This document shows, one piece after another, positions 25,372 through 33,242 of a stretch of DNA of 64,000 bases. The stretch spans positions 62,001 through 126,000 of the forward strand of contig NZ_OZ242344.1 in the NCBI RefSeq assembly GCF_965208485.1. Direction: 5' to 3'. The notes under the pieces were generated by a model. That model was not told the origin of the DNA and did no database searches. It worked only from the letters and a program-made list of their open reading frames with translations. Position 1 is the stretch's first letter, and each line of letters opens with the position of its first letter. The translations under genes were made by a program, and so were the position numbers. The stretch comes from Poriferisodalis sp965208485. Its GTDB lineage: Bacteria > Actinomycetota > Acidimicrobiia > Acidimicrobiales > Poriferisodalaceae.

Positions 25372-25647
25372 ATGGCTGTCACCGTCCGCTTGCCCACCGT
25401 CCTTCGACCGCACGCCAACGGGCAGTCGAAGGTCGATGCAGAGGGCACCACGGTGGCCGAGGCAGTCTCGTGGCTGGTCGGCCAATTCCCAGCGATCGCG
25501 CCCAATCTGCTCGCGGAAGACGGCAGCCTGCACCGCTTCGTGAACGTCTACGTCAACGACGAGGACGTGCGTTACCTCTCCCAGATGGACACCGCGCTGG
25601 CTGACGGCGACGAGCTGTCGATCTTGCCTGCCGTCGCCGGCGGCTGA
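25372..25647 (+). CDS. cysO: CysO-like sulfur-carrier protein (MoaD/ThiS family)
   Basis: A 91-residue ubiquitin-fold protein, starting MAVTVRLPTVLRPHANGQSK and ending AVAGG with the diglycine that becomes a thiocarboxylate. In Mycobacterium, CysO thiocarboxylate donates sulfur to CysM, and the CysO-cysteine adduct is cleaved by the protease Mec. The next gene is cysM, so the same pathway is likely; no mec homologue is present here. The ATG at 25372 follows a GGGAG ribosome site. Confidence 0.93.
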   Translation: MAVTVRLPTVLRPHANGQSKVDAEGTTVAEAVSWLVGQFPAIAPNLLAEDGSLHRFVNVYVNDEDVRYLSQMDTALADGDELSILPAVAGG

Positions 25648-25690
25648 GCCGGTACGGCCTCGCTCCCAACCCCACGGTCGAGTCCGCGCC

Positions 25691-26638
25691 GTGGCCGTCT
25701 ATCGCTCCGTTGATGAGTTGATCGGCGGCACCCCCACGCTGGACGTCAGCCGCCTCAGCCCCAACCCATCGGTCGCGCTGTACGCCAAGCTGGAAGGGCA
25801 CAACCCGACGGGTTCGGTGAAGGATCGCGTGGCGCTGGCGATGCTGGACCGGGCCGAAGCCGACGGTGCCCTTGCGCCGGGTTCGGTGATCATCGAGCCC
25901 TCCTCGGGCAACACCGGGATTGCCTTGGCCATGCTGGGCCAGCGCCGCGGCTACCGGGTAAAGATCGTGCTGCCCGGCAATGTGACTGCTGAGCGGCGGA
26001 AGATGCTCGAGATCTACGGTGCCGAGATCATCTCCAGCCCGGCCGAGCAAGGATCCAACGGGGCCGTGCGGATGGCCCTCGAGTTGGCTGACACCAATCC
26101 CGATTGGACGATGCTCTACCAGTACGGCAACGAAGCCAACCCGGAGGTGCACTACCGCACCACCGGCCCCGAGATCGTGGCCGATGTTCCCGACGTCACC
26201 CACTTCGTCGCCGGTCTGGGCACCAGCGGGACCCTGCTCGGCGCTGGCCGCTACCTCAAAGAGCAGGTCCCCGGCGTGCAGGTCTGGGCGGTCGAGCCGC
26301 CCGCAGGCGAACAGGTCGAAGGGCTGCGCAGCCTCGACGAGGGCTACGTGCCGCCGATCTTCGAGAGCTGGGGCGGTGCCGACCTGCTAGACCGCAAGAT
26401 GATCGTCCGCCCACGCGAGTCGATCGACGCGACACGGATGCTGGCAGCCGAAGGCGTATTCTCAGGCATCTCGGGCGGGGCGGCCTTGGCCGGCGCACGC
26501 AAAGCCGCCGTCGGCATCGGCAGCGGCGTGATCGTGTTCGTGGTGAGCGACCACGGCTGGAAGTACCTCTCAGTAGGCGCATGGACCGACGATCTCGAGA
26601 TCGCTGCCGCCAACGTCGGAGACGTCATCTATTTCTGA
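25691..26638 (+). CDS. cysM: CysM-type cysteine synthase (O-phosphoserine sulfhydrylase)
   Basis: A 315-residue PLP enzyme of the cysteine synthase family. The PLP lysine lies in HNPTGSVKDRVA, the substrate loop is EPSSGNTGIALAM, and GLGTSGTLLGAGRYL binds the cofactor phosphate. The C-terminus ends with DDLEIAAANVGDVIYF, similar in length and character to the CysO-dependent M. tuberculosis CysM. It starts with a GTG 43 bp after cysO. The two genes probably work together in cysteine synthesis. Confidence 0.94.
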   Translation: MAVYRSVDELIGGTPTLDVSRLSPNPSVALYAKLEGHNPTGSVKDRVALAMLDRAEADGALAPGSVIIEPSSGNTGIALAMLGQRRGYRVKIVLPGNVTAERRKMLEIYGAEIISSPAEQGSNGAVRMALELADTNPDWTMLYQYGNEANPEVHYRTTGPEIVADVPDVTHFVAGLGTSGTLLGAGRYLKEQVPGVQVWAVEPPAGEQVEGLRSLDEGYVPPIFESWGGADLLDRKMIVRPRESIDATRMLAAEGVFSGISGGAALAGARKAAVGIGSGVIVFVVSDHGWKYLSVGAWTDDLEIAAANVGDVIYF

Positions 26639-26708
26639 CATCCGGCCCTGAATCAAGACTCCGGCTTCTCTGGCCGAAAGCGAGAACCACGGTCGTACCG
26701 TTGACGCA

Positions 26709-27497
26709 ATGCGACCGTCGGTGCCGAACCGCCTGCTGAGGACCCTCGCAGGTCTCGCCGTCTCGTCGGTTCTGCCCGCGGTCGCGTGCACCAGCCCGCC
26801 GATCCGGGTCGCTGCCACCTCGGCACCGACGACGGCCTTGTCGCTGGAGGTCACACAGACCACGCTCCCGGGAGAGATGCCCCGAAGCGACCGCCCGCCG
26901 GCATCGCTCGTGACTGCGCCGCAGGGCGCCACGACCGGCGCGGGCGACAGCACGGCGACCACCGAGGCCGGACGGCTGGGTGCTGCGGCGGTTCCGAACC
27001 CGGCCGGCGTCGTGCTCGACGGCGACGGGTTAGGCATCGTCAGCTTCGGCGCATCCGTCGAACCGGCATTGGGCGTGCTCATCGATGCGCTCGGCCAACC
27101 GGTCACCGATACCGGCTGGATCGATCCGTTCTCGATCTACGGCGACTGTCCAGGCAGTCGGCTGCGAGTGGTGGAGTGGCCCGGCGTGCTGGCCTTCTTC
27201 GGCGATCCCGAGGACGGCTACCACTATCGGGACCCTGCCGGTGAGCACTTCATGTCCTGGCACTTGGGCACGTTCGGTCCCGATCCGTACATGCTGCGAA
27301 CTGCGGCCGGGATCGGCGTTGGCAGCATGCGCGATCACGTCGCTGCGGCCTATCCGGCAGCCACCTTCATTCCGGGCACCGCCGACGCACCCCCGTCAGT
27401 CATCCTCGACGCCACCGACGGCGAACTGGCGGGCGTCTTCGACTCGGGAGGCCGCATCCGGACGCTGGCAGCCGGAACGCGTTGCGTGACTCGTTAG
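26709..27497 (+). CDS. Predicted secreted lipoprotein of unknown function
   Basis: A 262-residue protein with a lipoprotein signal peptide (MRPSVPNRLLRTLAGLAVSS, lipobox LPAVAC with Cys27). A Thr/Ala/Pro-rich linker spans about residues 28-100. The globular part has DGLGIVSFGASVEPALGVLI, GDCPGSRLRVVEWPGVLAFF and AAGIGVGSMRDHVAAAYP. I do not recognise the family. It occupies the position where rhomboid and murI genes lie in the related mycobacterial locus. Confidence 0.8.
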   Translation: MRPSVPNRLLRTLAGLAVSSVLPAVACTSPPIRVAATSAPTTALSLEVTQTTLPGEMPRSDRPPASLVTAPQGATTGAGDSTATTEAGRLGAAAVPNPAGVVLDGDGLGIVSFGASVEPALGVLIDALGQPVTDTGWIDPFSIYGDCPGSRLRVVEWPGVLAFFGDPEDGYHYRDPAGEHFMSWHLGTFGPDPYMLRTAAGIGVGSMRDHVAAAYPAATFIPGTADAPPSVILDATDGELAGVFDSGGRIRTLAAGTRCVTR

Positions 27498-27580
27498 GAG
27501 GCTGAGCCGCAAGGCGAAGCCGTGGCCCGAGCGCGGCCCGTGAGCGCAGCGAACAAGAGCGGGAAACAGCAGGTCAGCCA
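27496..27580 (+). repeat. Dispersed repeat, copy B
   Basis: Directly after the lipoprotein stop lies GGCTGAGCCGCAAGGCGAAG, the core GCCGTGGCCCGAGCGCGGCC, and GAGCGGGAAACAGCAGGT. Two extra bases in the core break the peptide frame shared by copies A, C and D. It is non-coding here. The region from 27498 to 27681 holds no gene. Confidence 0.8.
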
Positions 27581-27681
27581 CGGGAATGGTCGCATGGCCG
27601 CGCGACTCCCGTGGCCAGCAGCTACCGGGCGATCCGGGCCCGATGTGAGTCGTGTCGGCTGCGTGCGTAGTATCGGCCCCC

Positions 27682-28431
27682 GTGAGCGGGCTCTCGGTGA
27701 CGGTGTTGGGTTGTTCGGGCAGCTATGCCGCCGTTGGCGAGTCCTGCAGCGGCTACCTCGTGCGAAGCGACACAACAGCGCTGTGGGTGGATTGCGGACC
27801 CGGCACGTTCGCCAACCTGCAGTGCCATATGCGGCTGCAGACAGTCGATGCGCTGCTGGTGAGCCACCACCATCCCGATCACTGCGCCGAGCTGCCAGTC
27901 GTCTACAACGCAGCGAAGTACTACATGGGCATGGAGCACATTCGCGTCCTGGCGACCGAGGGCGTGCGCGAGGTCACCGAGGCGTACGGCGACAGCTCTG
28001 ATCTCTTCGGCTGGGAGATGGTGAAGGATTCCTCCCAGGCGCGTGTGGGTGACATCGACGTGCTGTTCTCGCGCACAGATCATCCCGTCGAGACGCTGGC
28101 CATGCGCTTTGAGAACGACGGCAAGTCGATCGTCTACACGTCCGACACCGGCCGGGGCTGGGCGCTCGCTGCGCTCAGCCGAGACGTCAACAGGCCTCCG
28201 CCCGATCTGGTCGTGGGGGAGGGCACGCTGCTTGCGGCTACCGACGATCCCAGCATCCCCCACGTCAGCGCCGCTTGGCTGGCTGCCGATGCCAACGACG
28301 TGGGAGCGCGCCAGCTCGTGGTGACCCATGTGCCACCGGGTTCGGATCCCGAGGATCATCTGGCCGAGGCAGGCGAAGTGTTCAGCGGCGATGTGGCCGT
28401 GGCTCGTACCGGCGCGAGCTATTTCGCGTGA
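27682..28431 (+). CDS. Metallo-beta-lactamase-fold hydrolase, Rv1339-like
   Basis: A 249-residue metal-dependent hydrolase. The MBL signature is LLVSHHHPDHCAELP; further metal ligands are expected in VLFSRTDHPVETLAM, TSDTGRG and VVTHVPPG. The GTG at 27682 (VSGLSVTVLGCSGSY) matches the usual N-terminus. In Mycobacterium the orthologous position (Rv1339, before rph and rdgB) encodes an atypical class II cyclic-AMP phosphodiesterase, and the same order is kept here, so this is the best functional hypothesis. Confidence 0.88.
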   Translation: MSGLSVTVLGCSGSYAAVGESCSGYLVRSDTTALWVDCGPGTFANLQCHMRLQTVDALLVSHHHPDHCAELPVVYNAAKYYMGMEHIRVLATEGVREVTEAYGDSSDLFGWEMVKDSSQARVGDIDVLFSRTDHPVETLAMRFENDGKSIVYTSDTGRGWALAALSRDVNRPPPDLVVGEGTLLAATDDPSIPHVSAAWLAADANDVGARQLVVTHVPPGSDPEDHLAEAGEVFSGDVAVARTGASYFA

Positions 28432-28483
28432 GCGCTGGGACTGTGCCCGACGCTGAGACAGGGTCCGAAGCTGAGTCGCGGCT

Positions 28484-29212
28484 GTGACGCGCCCCGACGG
28501 CCGGGCAACCGGCGAGCTGCGCCCGGTCTCCTTCGAACGCGACTTCACCGATCAGACGCCGGGTTCGGTGCTGGTGTCCTTCGGCCGTACCAAGGTGCTG
28601 TGCACCGTGTCGATCGACGACGATGTGCCCCGCTGGATGCGGGGCCGGAGGACCGGCTGGGTCACTGCTGAATACTCGATGCTGCCGGGTTCGAGTCCCG
28701 AACGGGTGGGTCGGGAGGCCAAGCGCAACCAGCAGAAGGGCCGCACGCTCGAAATCGAGCGGCTCATCGGGCGGGCACTGCGGGCGGTGTGCGATATGGC
28801 GGCGCTGGGGGAGCGCGAGGTCACCGTGGACTGCGACGTGCTGCAGGCCGACGGGGGGACGCGTACGGCCTCGATCTGTGGCGGGTACGTGGCCCTTCAC
28901 GATGCGTGCTCCCGGCTGGTACGGGACGGGCTGATCAGCCAGCACCCGCTGACGGACGAGTGCGCAGCCATTTCCGTCGGCATCGTCGACGATGTGCCCT
29001 GCCTGGATCTGCCCTATGCCGAGGATGCCGGCGCCGAGGTGGACATGAACGTCGTCATGACGGGCAGCGGGCGTTTCGTCGAGGTGCAGGGCACTGCTGA
29101 GGGCGATCCGTTCGACGACGCCCAGCTCGACGCGATGCTGGCATTGGCCCGTTCGGGCATCGCGGAGATCATCGAGCTGCAGCGGGCGGTGCTTGTCACG
29201 CCGCCGGCGTGA
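28484..29212 (+). CDS. rph: Ribonuclease PH
   Basis: A 242-residue phosphorolytic 3' exoribonuclease that trims tRNA precursors. Conserved blocks are MTRPDGRATGELRPVSFERD, SVLVSFGRTKVLCTVSIDDD, GWVTAEYSMLPGSS, EIERLIGRALRAVCDM, and the catalytic DCDVLQADGGTRTASICGGY. Length is normal. The GTG start follows the upstream hydrolase by 52 bp, and rdgB comes next, the common actinobacterial order. Confidence 0.97.
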   Translation: MTRPDGRATGELRPVSFERDFTDQTPGSVLVSFGRTKVLCTVSIDDDVPRWMRGRRTGWVTAEYSMLPGSSPERVGREAKRNQQKGRTLEIERLIGRALRAVCDMAALGEREVTVDCDVLQADGGTRTASICGGYVALHDACSRLVRDGLISQHPLTDECAAISVGIVDDVPCLDLPYAEDAGAEVDMNVVMTGSGRFVEVQGTAEGDPFDDAQLDAMLALARSGIAEIIELQRAVLVTPPA

Positions 29213-29278
29213 TGCTGGTGCTGCTCCCGCCAGCGGACCGGCGAGCCAACCGTGGGGCGTCGGCGGAAGGTCGAGCAC

Positions 29279-29890
29279 ATGCGACTGGTGATGGCCTCTG
29301 CGAATCCGCACAAGGCGGTCGAGATTGCCGCGGTGCTGCGGGAGGCCATGGCGGACGTCGAGATCGTGCCGCGTCCGCCGGGACTGGGCGATGTGGCCGA
29401 GGACGGAGAGACGCTCGAAGCCAACGCGCTCATCAAGGCACGGTTCGTGTGCGCAGCGGCCGGCGAACCGGCGATCGCGGATGACACAGGGCTGGAAGTC
29501 GATGCGCTGGGGGGAGTCCCTGGCGTGCACAGCGCCCGCTACGCAGGGCCTGAGCAGGATGCCGCTGCGAACCTGGCCAAGCTCTTGACGGCGCTGCAGG
29601 ACATGCTGCCGCCACAGCGACGCGCCCGGTTCCGCACGGTGGTGACGGTGGTGTTTCCCGACGGCCGAGATGTGCTCGCCGACGGTGCCGTGGAGGGATG
29701 CATCGCAGCAGCACCCCGCGGCGACGGCGGCTTCGGCTATGACCCGGTGTTCGTGGCTGACGAGGCGCCGCTGCGGACGTTTGCCGAGCTGACTTCTGAC
29801 GAGAAGAACAGCATCAGCCACCGCGGTCGTGCCCTGCGGGCGCTCGCAGCGAAGCTGCAGCAGCTCAATCCCGCAGCAAACCGGGGCTGA
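29279..29890 (+). CDS. rdgB: dITP/XTP pyrophosphatase (RdgB/HAM1)
   Basis: A 203-residue enzyme that hydrolyses non-canonical purine nucleoside triphosphates. Motifs: MRLVMASANPHKAVEIAAVL, NALIKARFVC, IADDTGLEVDALGGVPGVHS, DGGFGYDPVFV and SDEKNSISHRGRAL. The ATG at 29279 has a GGAAGG site upstream; the frame is open to 29252 but those residues are not family-like. It is probably co-transcribed with rph. Confidence 0.96.
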   Translation: MRLVMASANPHKAVEIAAVLREAMADVEIVPRPPGLGDVAEDGETLEANALIKARFVCAAAGEPAIADDTGLEVDALGGVPGVHSARYAGPEQDAAANLAKLLTALQDMLPPQRRARFRTVVTVVFPDGRDVLADGAVEGCIAAAPRGDGGFGYDPVFVADEAPLRTFAELTSDEKNSISHRGRALRALAAKLQQLNPAANRG

Positions 29891-30004
29891 TCGGATTGGT
29901 CTCGGTCGAGACTCCCGACGCGCTCAGCTGAATGCTGCCATCGATCCGCCGCCGACTTCGGCCCACCGGTAGGCGGTGGTGGACTCGTCGGTAGCCTGCG
30001 CCGC

Positions 30005-30625
30005 ATGACCGATCTTTCCTCGATCTCCGCGTCGGCGCCTGATGCACAGCGGGCGTTCGACGCCAGCGGCGTCAGCGGCTGGACGCAGATCTCCAACCGG
30101 CTGCTGGACGACCGCATCGTGTTCTTGGGCGACGAAGTGGACGATCAGATCGCCAACGTCGTGTGCGCACAGATGCTGTACTTGGAGGGTCAGGACCGCG
30201 GCCGGGACATCTCGCTCTACATCAACAGCCCCGGCGGCTCGGTCACGGCGGGTATGGCCATCTACGACACGATGCAGTTCACTGCGTGCGATGTGGCAAC
30301 GGTGTGCTTGGGCCTGGGTGCCTCGATGGGCCAGTTCCTGCTGACCGCCGGAGCGCCCGGCAAGCGCTACTGCTTGCCCCATGCTCGGGTGATGATGCAT
30401 CAGCCCTCAGGCGGCGTGCGCGGCCAGGCATCGGACATCGCCATCCAGGCCGAGCAGATGGCCTACGTCAAGCGGTTGATGGCTGAGCGCACTGCGATGC
30501 ACAGCGGCCAGGCCGTCGAGCAGATCCTGCTGGACTCCGAGCGAGATCGCTGGTTCACCGCCGAGGAGGCCAAGGCATACGGCTTGTGCGACCACGTGAT
30601 CGTCAAGCGCGGCGAGATGATCTAG
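30005..30625 (+). CDS. clpP: ATP-dependent Clp protease proteolytic subunit
   Basis: A 206-residue serine protease subunit. The catalytic serine is S107 in GLGASMGQFLL and the histidine is H132 in VMMHQPSGG; YINSPGGSVTAGMAIYDTM and ILLDSERDRWFTAEEAKAYG are typical. It forms the ClpXP/ClpCP barrel. It stands alone here, convergent with the next gene, without clpX or a second clpP. A three-copy tandem repeat follows the stop codon. Confidence 0.95.
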   Translation: MTDLSSISASAPDAQRAFDASGVSGWTQISNRLLDDRIVFLGDEVDDQIANVVCAQMLYLEGQDRGRDISLYINSPGGSVTAGMAIYDTMQFTACDVATVCLGLGASMGQFLLTAGAPGKRYCLPHARVMMHQPSGGVRGQASDIAIQAEQMAYVKRLMAERTAMHSGQAVEQILLDSERDRWFTAEEAKAYGLCDHVIVKRGEMI

Positions 30626-30626
30626 C

Positions 30627-30720
30627 GGTTTAGCCAGGTGCAGCAATGCTCGTGCGGCTGGCCTATTCAGGTGCAGCAATGCTCGTGCGGCTGGTTTAGC
30701 CAGGCGCAGCAATGCAATTG
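30627..30720. repeat. Three tandem copies of a ~33-bp sequence derived from a gene end
   Basis: The sequence AGGTGCAGCAATGCTCGTGC recurs at about 30640 and 30669, and a variant (AGGCGCAGCAATGCAATTGC) at about 30701. The last copy is the 3' end of the minus-strand gene 30696-31142 (residues NCIAAPG and stop). The two others lie downstream of that gene, between the convergent stop codons. A slippage-type duplication of a gene end is the simplest reading. Confidence 0.85.
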
Positions 30721-31142
30721 CGGGTGACGTAATCGACGACTCGCTGTGCCGCGGCGTCCTGCGTTTCCAGGTAAGGATCCTGTGCCGCAATCAGTGCCGC
30801 AGCCCGGTCGAACGTTTCGCGGGCGTTGGTATCGGCGACGGCATCGCTCAGTGCGGCGGTCAGATCGGCCAGCACTCCCATGTCGGGCTGAATCTCGGCT
30901 GGTGCCGCAGCCGCCGCGTCGGCGAACTGGCGGGCGGTGCGCTCCATGGCCTCCCGGGTGGCAGTGTCGTCGTTCGGGTTGACCGCCAAGCTGAGCTCGT
31001 CGATGAGCAGCAAGTGGGCGAACTCGTCGCAGAACTCCTCGACTGAGGGCTCGCGATCGCTGGCGAACACCGTGACTCGCAGCACCCCGGCGACGGCGAC
31101 GGCGGCAACAGTGACGAGGATCCAGCGCCGGCGCGCCGTCAT
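30696..31142 (-). CDS. Small membrane-anchored protein of unknown function
   Basis: A 148-residue protein with one N-terminal transmembrane segment (RRWILVTVAAVAVAGVLRVT) and a helical, Ala/Asp-rich extracytoplasmic part containing SVEEFCDEFAHLLLIDELSL and a C-terminal cysteine (RNCIAAPG). The ATG at 31142 overlaps the rpe stop (ATGA), so it is translationally coupled to rpe. The family is not recognised. Its last codons are repeated downstream. Confidence 0.7.
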   Translation of the reverse strand: MTARRRWILVTVAAVAVAGVLRVTVFASDREPSVEEFCDEFAHLLLIDELSLAVNPNDDTATREAMERTARQFADAAAAAPAEIQPDMGVLADLTAALSDAVADTNARETFDRAAALIAAQDPYLETQDAAAQRVVDYVTRNCIAAPG

Positions 31143-31858
31143 GCGCGGCTCGCAGCCTCCGCCCGGCATCTCAGGTCGGCAACGCCGTGAGCGAGGCCGT
31201 CGGCGTAGCGGTACAGCGCACTGCCTGAGACCAGCACGTTCGCACCCGCCGCGGCGGCACCGCCGATGGTGTCAGCCGAGATGCCGCCGTCTACCTCGAT
31301 GTCGATGCCTGAACCCGATGCCCCCGCCGACCCGCTCTGGTCGATGAGCTGTCGCAGCGCGGCGATCTTGGGCTCCATCGTGGCGATGTACGCCTGCCCG
31401 CCGAATCCGGGATTGACGGTCATCACGAGCACCATGTCGACAAGGTCGAGGACATGCGACACGGCATCTATCGGTGTCGACGGATTGATGGCCACCGCCG
31501 GCTTGGCGCCCAGCTCAGCCACGCGGTTGAGCGACCGGTGCAGGTGCGTCACCGACTCGGCGTGGACGATCAGCATCTCGCATCCGGCGTCGACGTAGGC
31601 GCCGAGCATCGGATCGGGGTCGACGACCATCAGGTGCGCTTCGAACATCACCTTGGCGTGCGGCCGGCAAGCAGCGATGACGTCGGGGCCGAAGGTGAGA
31701 TTCGGCACGAACACGCCGTCCATGACGTCCCACTGGATGCGGTCCACCCCTGCCGTCTCCAAGGCGGCGCACTCATCGCCGAGGCGCGCGAAGTCCGCAG
31801 GCAGAACCGAGGGGACGATTTCGATTGGCCGGGGTCGCGCAGCAGGAGTCGTGCTCAC
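31139..31858 (-). CDS. rpe: Ribulose-phosphate 3-epimerase
   Basis: A 239-residue TIM-barrel enzyme of the pentose phosphate pathway. Motifs: IEIVPSVLPADFARLGDECA, the metal-binding QWDVMDGVFVPNLTFGPDVI, HLMVVDPDPML, and MTVNPGFGGQAYIATMEPKI, then IEVDGGIS. The GTG at 31858 (VSTTPAARPRPIEIV) gives a normal length; the longer frame to 31975 adds an atypical Arg-rich segment. Confidence 0.95.
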   Translation of the reverse strand: MSTTPAARPRPIEIVPSVLPADFARLGDECAALETAGVDRIQWDVMDGVFVPNLTFGPDVIAACRPHAKVMFEAHLMVVDPDPMLGAYVDAGCEMLIVHAESVTHLHRSLNRVAELGAKPAVAINPSTPIDAVSHVLDLVDMVLVMTVNPGFGGQAYIATMEPKIAALRQLIDQSGSAGASGSGIDIEVDGGISADTIGGAAAAGANVLVSGSALYRYADGLAHGVADLRCRAEAASRA

Positions 31859-31923
31859 CTTGCCAGTGTTGCCGACGCGCCGCAGAAAGGCGCGGCAGTT
31901 ATGGGTCGAGCCGCGGGAGGCGG

Positions 31924-33168
31924 CTAGTTCAGCCGCTCCACGATCATGGCCATGCCCTGACCCCCGCCGACGCACATCGACTCGAGCCCGATGCTCTTGT
32001 CACGGTCGGCGAGGCCGTTCAGCAGCGTGGTCATGATGCGGGCGCCGGTCATGCCGAATGGGTGGCCCAAGGCAATGGCGCCGCCGTTGAGGTTGAGCTG
32101 ATCGACCAAGTCGATGCCCAGATCATCGGCTGAGGGGATCACCTGGGCGGCGAACGCCTCGTTGATCTCGACCATGTCGATGTCGTCGATCGTCATGCCA
32201 GCACGGGCCAATGCCGCCTTGCAGGCCTCGATCGGTCCGAGACCCATGATCTCGGGGTTCAGCGCCGACACGCCAGAGGAGATGATGCGTGCCAGCGGGG
32301 TGATGCCGAGCTCTTCGGCACGCTGGCGGCTCATCACCATGACCGCAGCGGCCCCGTCGTTGAGCGGGCACGCATTGCCGGCAGTCACCCTGCCGTCGGG
32401 CCGGAACACGGGCTTGAGCTGGCTGACCGCCTCGTAAGTGACCCCGGCGCGGGGGCCGTCGTCGGTGGTGACCACGCTGCCGTCGGGCAGTTCCAGCGGC
32501 GTGATGTCCATCTCGAAGAAGCCGCGGCCGATCGCATCCTCGGCCTTGTTCTGGCTCATCACGCCGTACTCGTCCATCGCCTGGCGGCTGACGCCCTTGT
32601 GCTCGGCGACGTTCTCAGCCGTCTGGCCCATCGCGATGTACAGGTCGGGCAGACCCGGAGCAGGAGTCCAGTCGCCGTGGCCGCCTTCGGACCGCACCTT
32701 GGTGCGCTCGCCGGGGGCCCGGAACTGCGGGTTGGTGGTGCCGGGCAGGCTGTCGGAGTTGCCCTTGTCGTAGCGGCTGACACATTCGACCCCGGCGGCG
32801 ATGAAGGCATCGCCCTCGCCGGCTCGGATGGCGTGCGCGGCCATGCGGATGGTCTGCAGCGACGAGGAGCAGTAGCGGTTGACCGTGGTGCCGGGAACCT
32901 CGTCGAGGCCGGCCAGGATGGCCGAGGCCCGGGCGATGTTGAAGCCGGCTTCGCCGCCGGGCTGCCCGCAGCCCAGCATGAGATCCTCGATGTCGCCGTG
33001 CGGCAGATCGGGCACCTTGTCGAGCAGCTTGGTGACGATCTGCGCTGTCATGTCGTCGGGACGCATCTCGGTCAGCGAGCCTTTGAAGGCGCGGCCGATC
33101 GGGCTGCGGGCGGTTGCGACGATGACCGGATCGGTCGCTGCGTCCCTGCTTGCTGTGACTGGGCTCAT
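31924..33168 (-). CDS. Acetyl-CoA acetyltransferase / thiolase family protein
   Basis: A 414-residue thiolase. The acyl-accepting cysteine is C100 in NRYCSSSLQ; the second catalytic region is NLNGGAIALGHPFGMTGARI, and the C-terminal cysteine lies in CVGGGQGMAMI. It condenses or cleaves acyl-CoA units in beta-oxidation or in supply of acetoacetyl-CoA (a PHA precursor). Steroid or fatty-acid thiolases are alternatives. It stands as a single gene transcribed toward rpe. Confidence 0.95.
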   Translation of the reverse strand: MSPVTASRDAATDPVIVATARSPIGRAFKGSLTEMRPDDMTAQIVTKLLDKVPDLPHGDIEDLMLGCGQPGGEAGFNIARASAILAGLDEVPGTTVNRYCSSSLQTIRMAAHAIRAGEGDAFIAAGVECVSRYDKGNSDSLPGTTNPQFRAPGERTKVRSEGGHGDWTPAPGLPDLYIAMGQTAENVAEHKGVSRQAMDEYGVMSQNKAEDAIGRGFFEMDITPLELPDGSVVTTDDGPRAGVTYEAVSQLKPVFRPDGRVTAGNACPLNDGAAAVMVMSRQRAEELGITPLARIISSGVSALNPEIMGLGPIEACKAALARAGMTIDDIDMVEINEAFAAQVIPSADDLGIDLVDQLNLNGGAIALGHPFGMTGARIMTTLLNGLADRDKSIGLESMCVGGGQGMAMIVERLN

Positions 33169-33242
33169 GGGGCTCCCCTTCTCGTGGCGCGCCGATCCCA
33201 GGTTCCGAGACGGTCGCGCAGCGTGCGAACCCAGAGGCTACG

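Noticed and set aside
30627..30720. Possible CRISPR array
   Set aside because: The units are contiguous, have no spacers, and are copies of a gene end; no cas genes are in the window.
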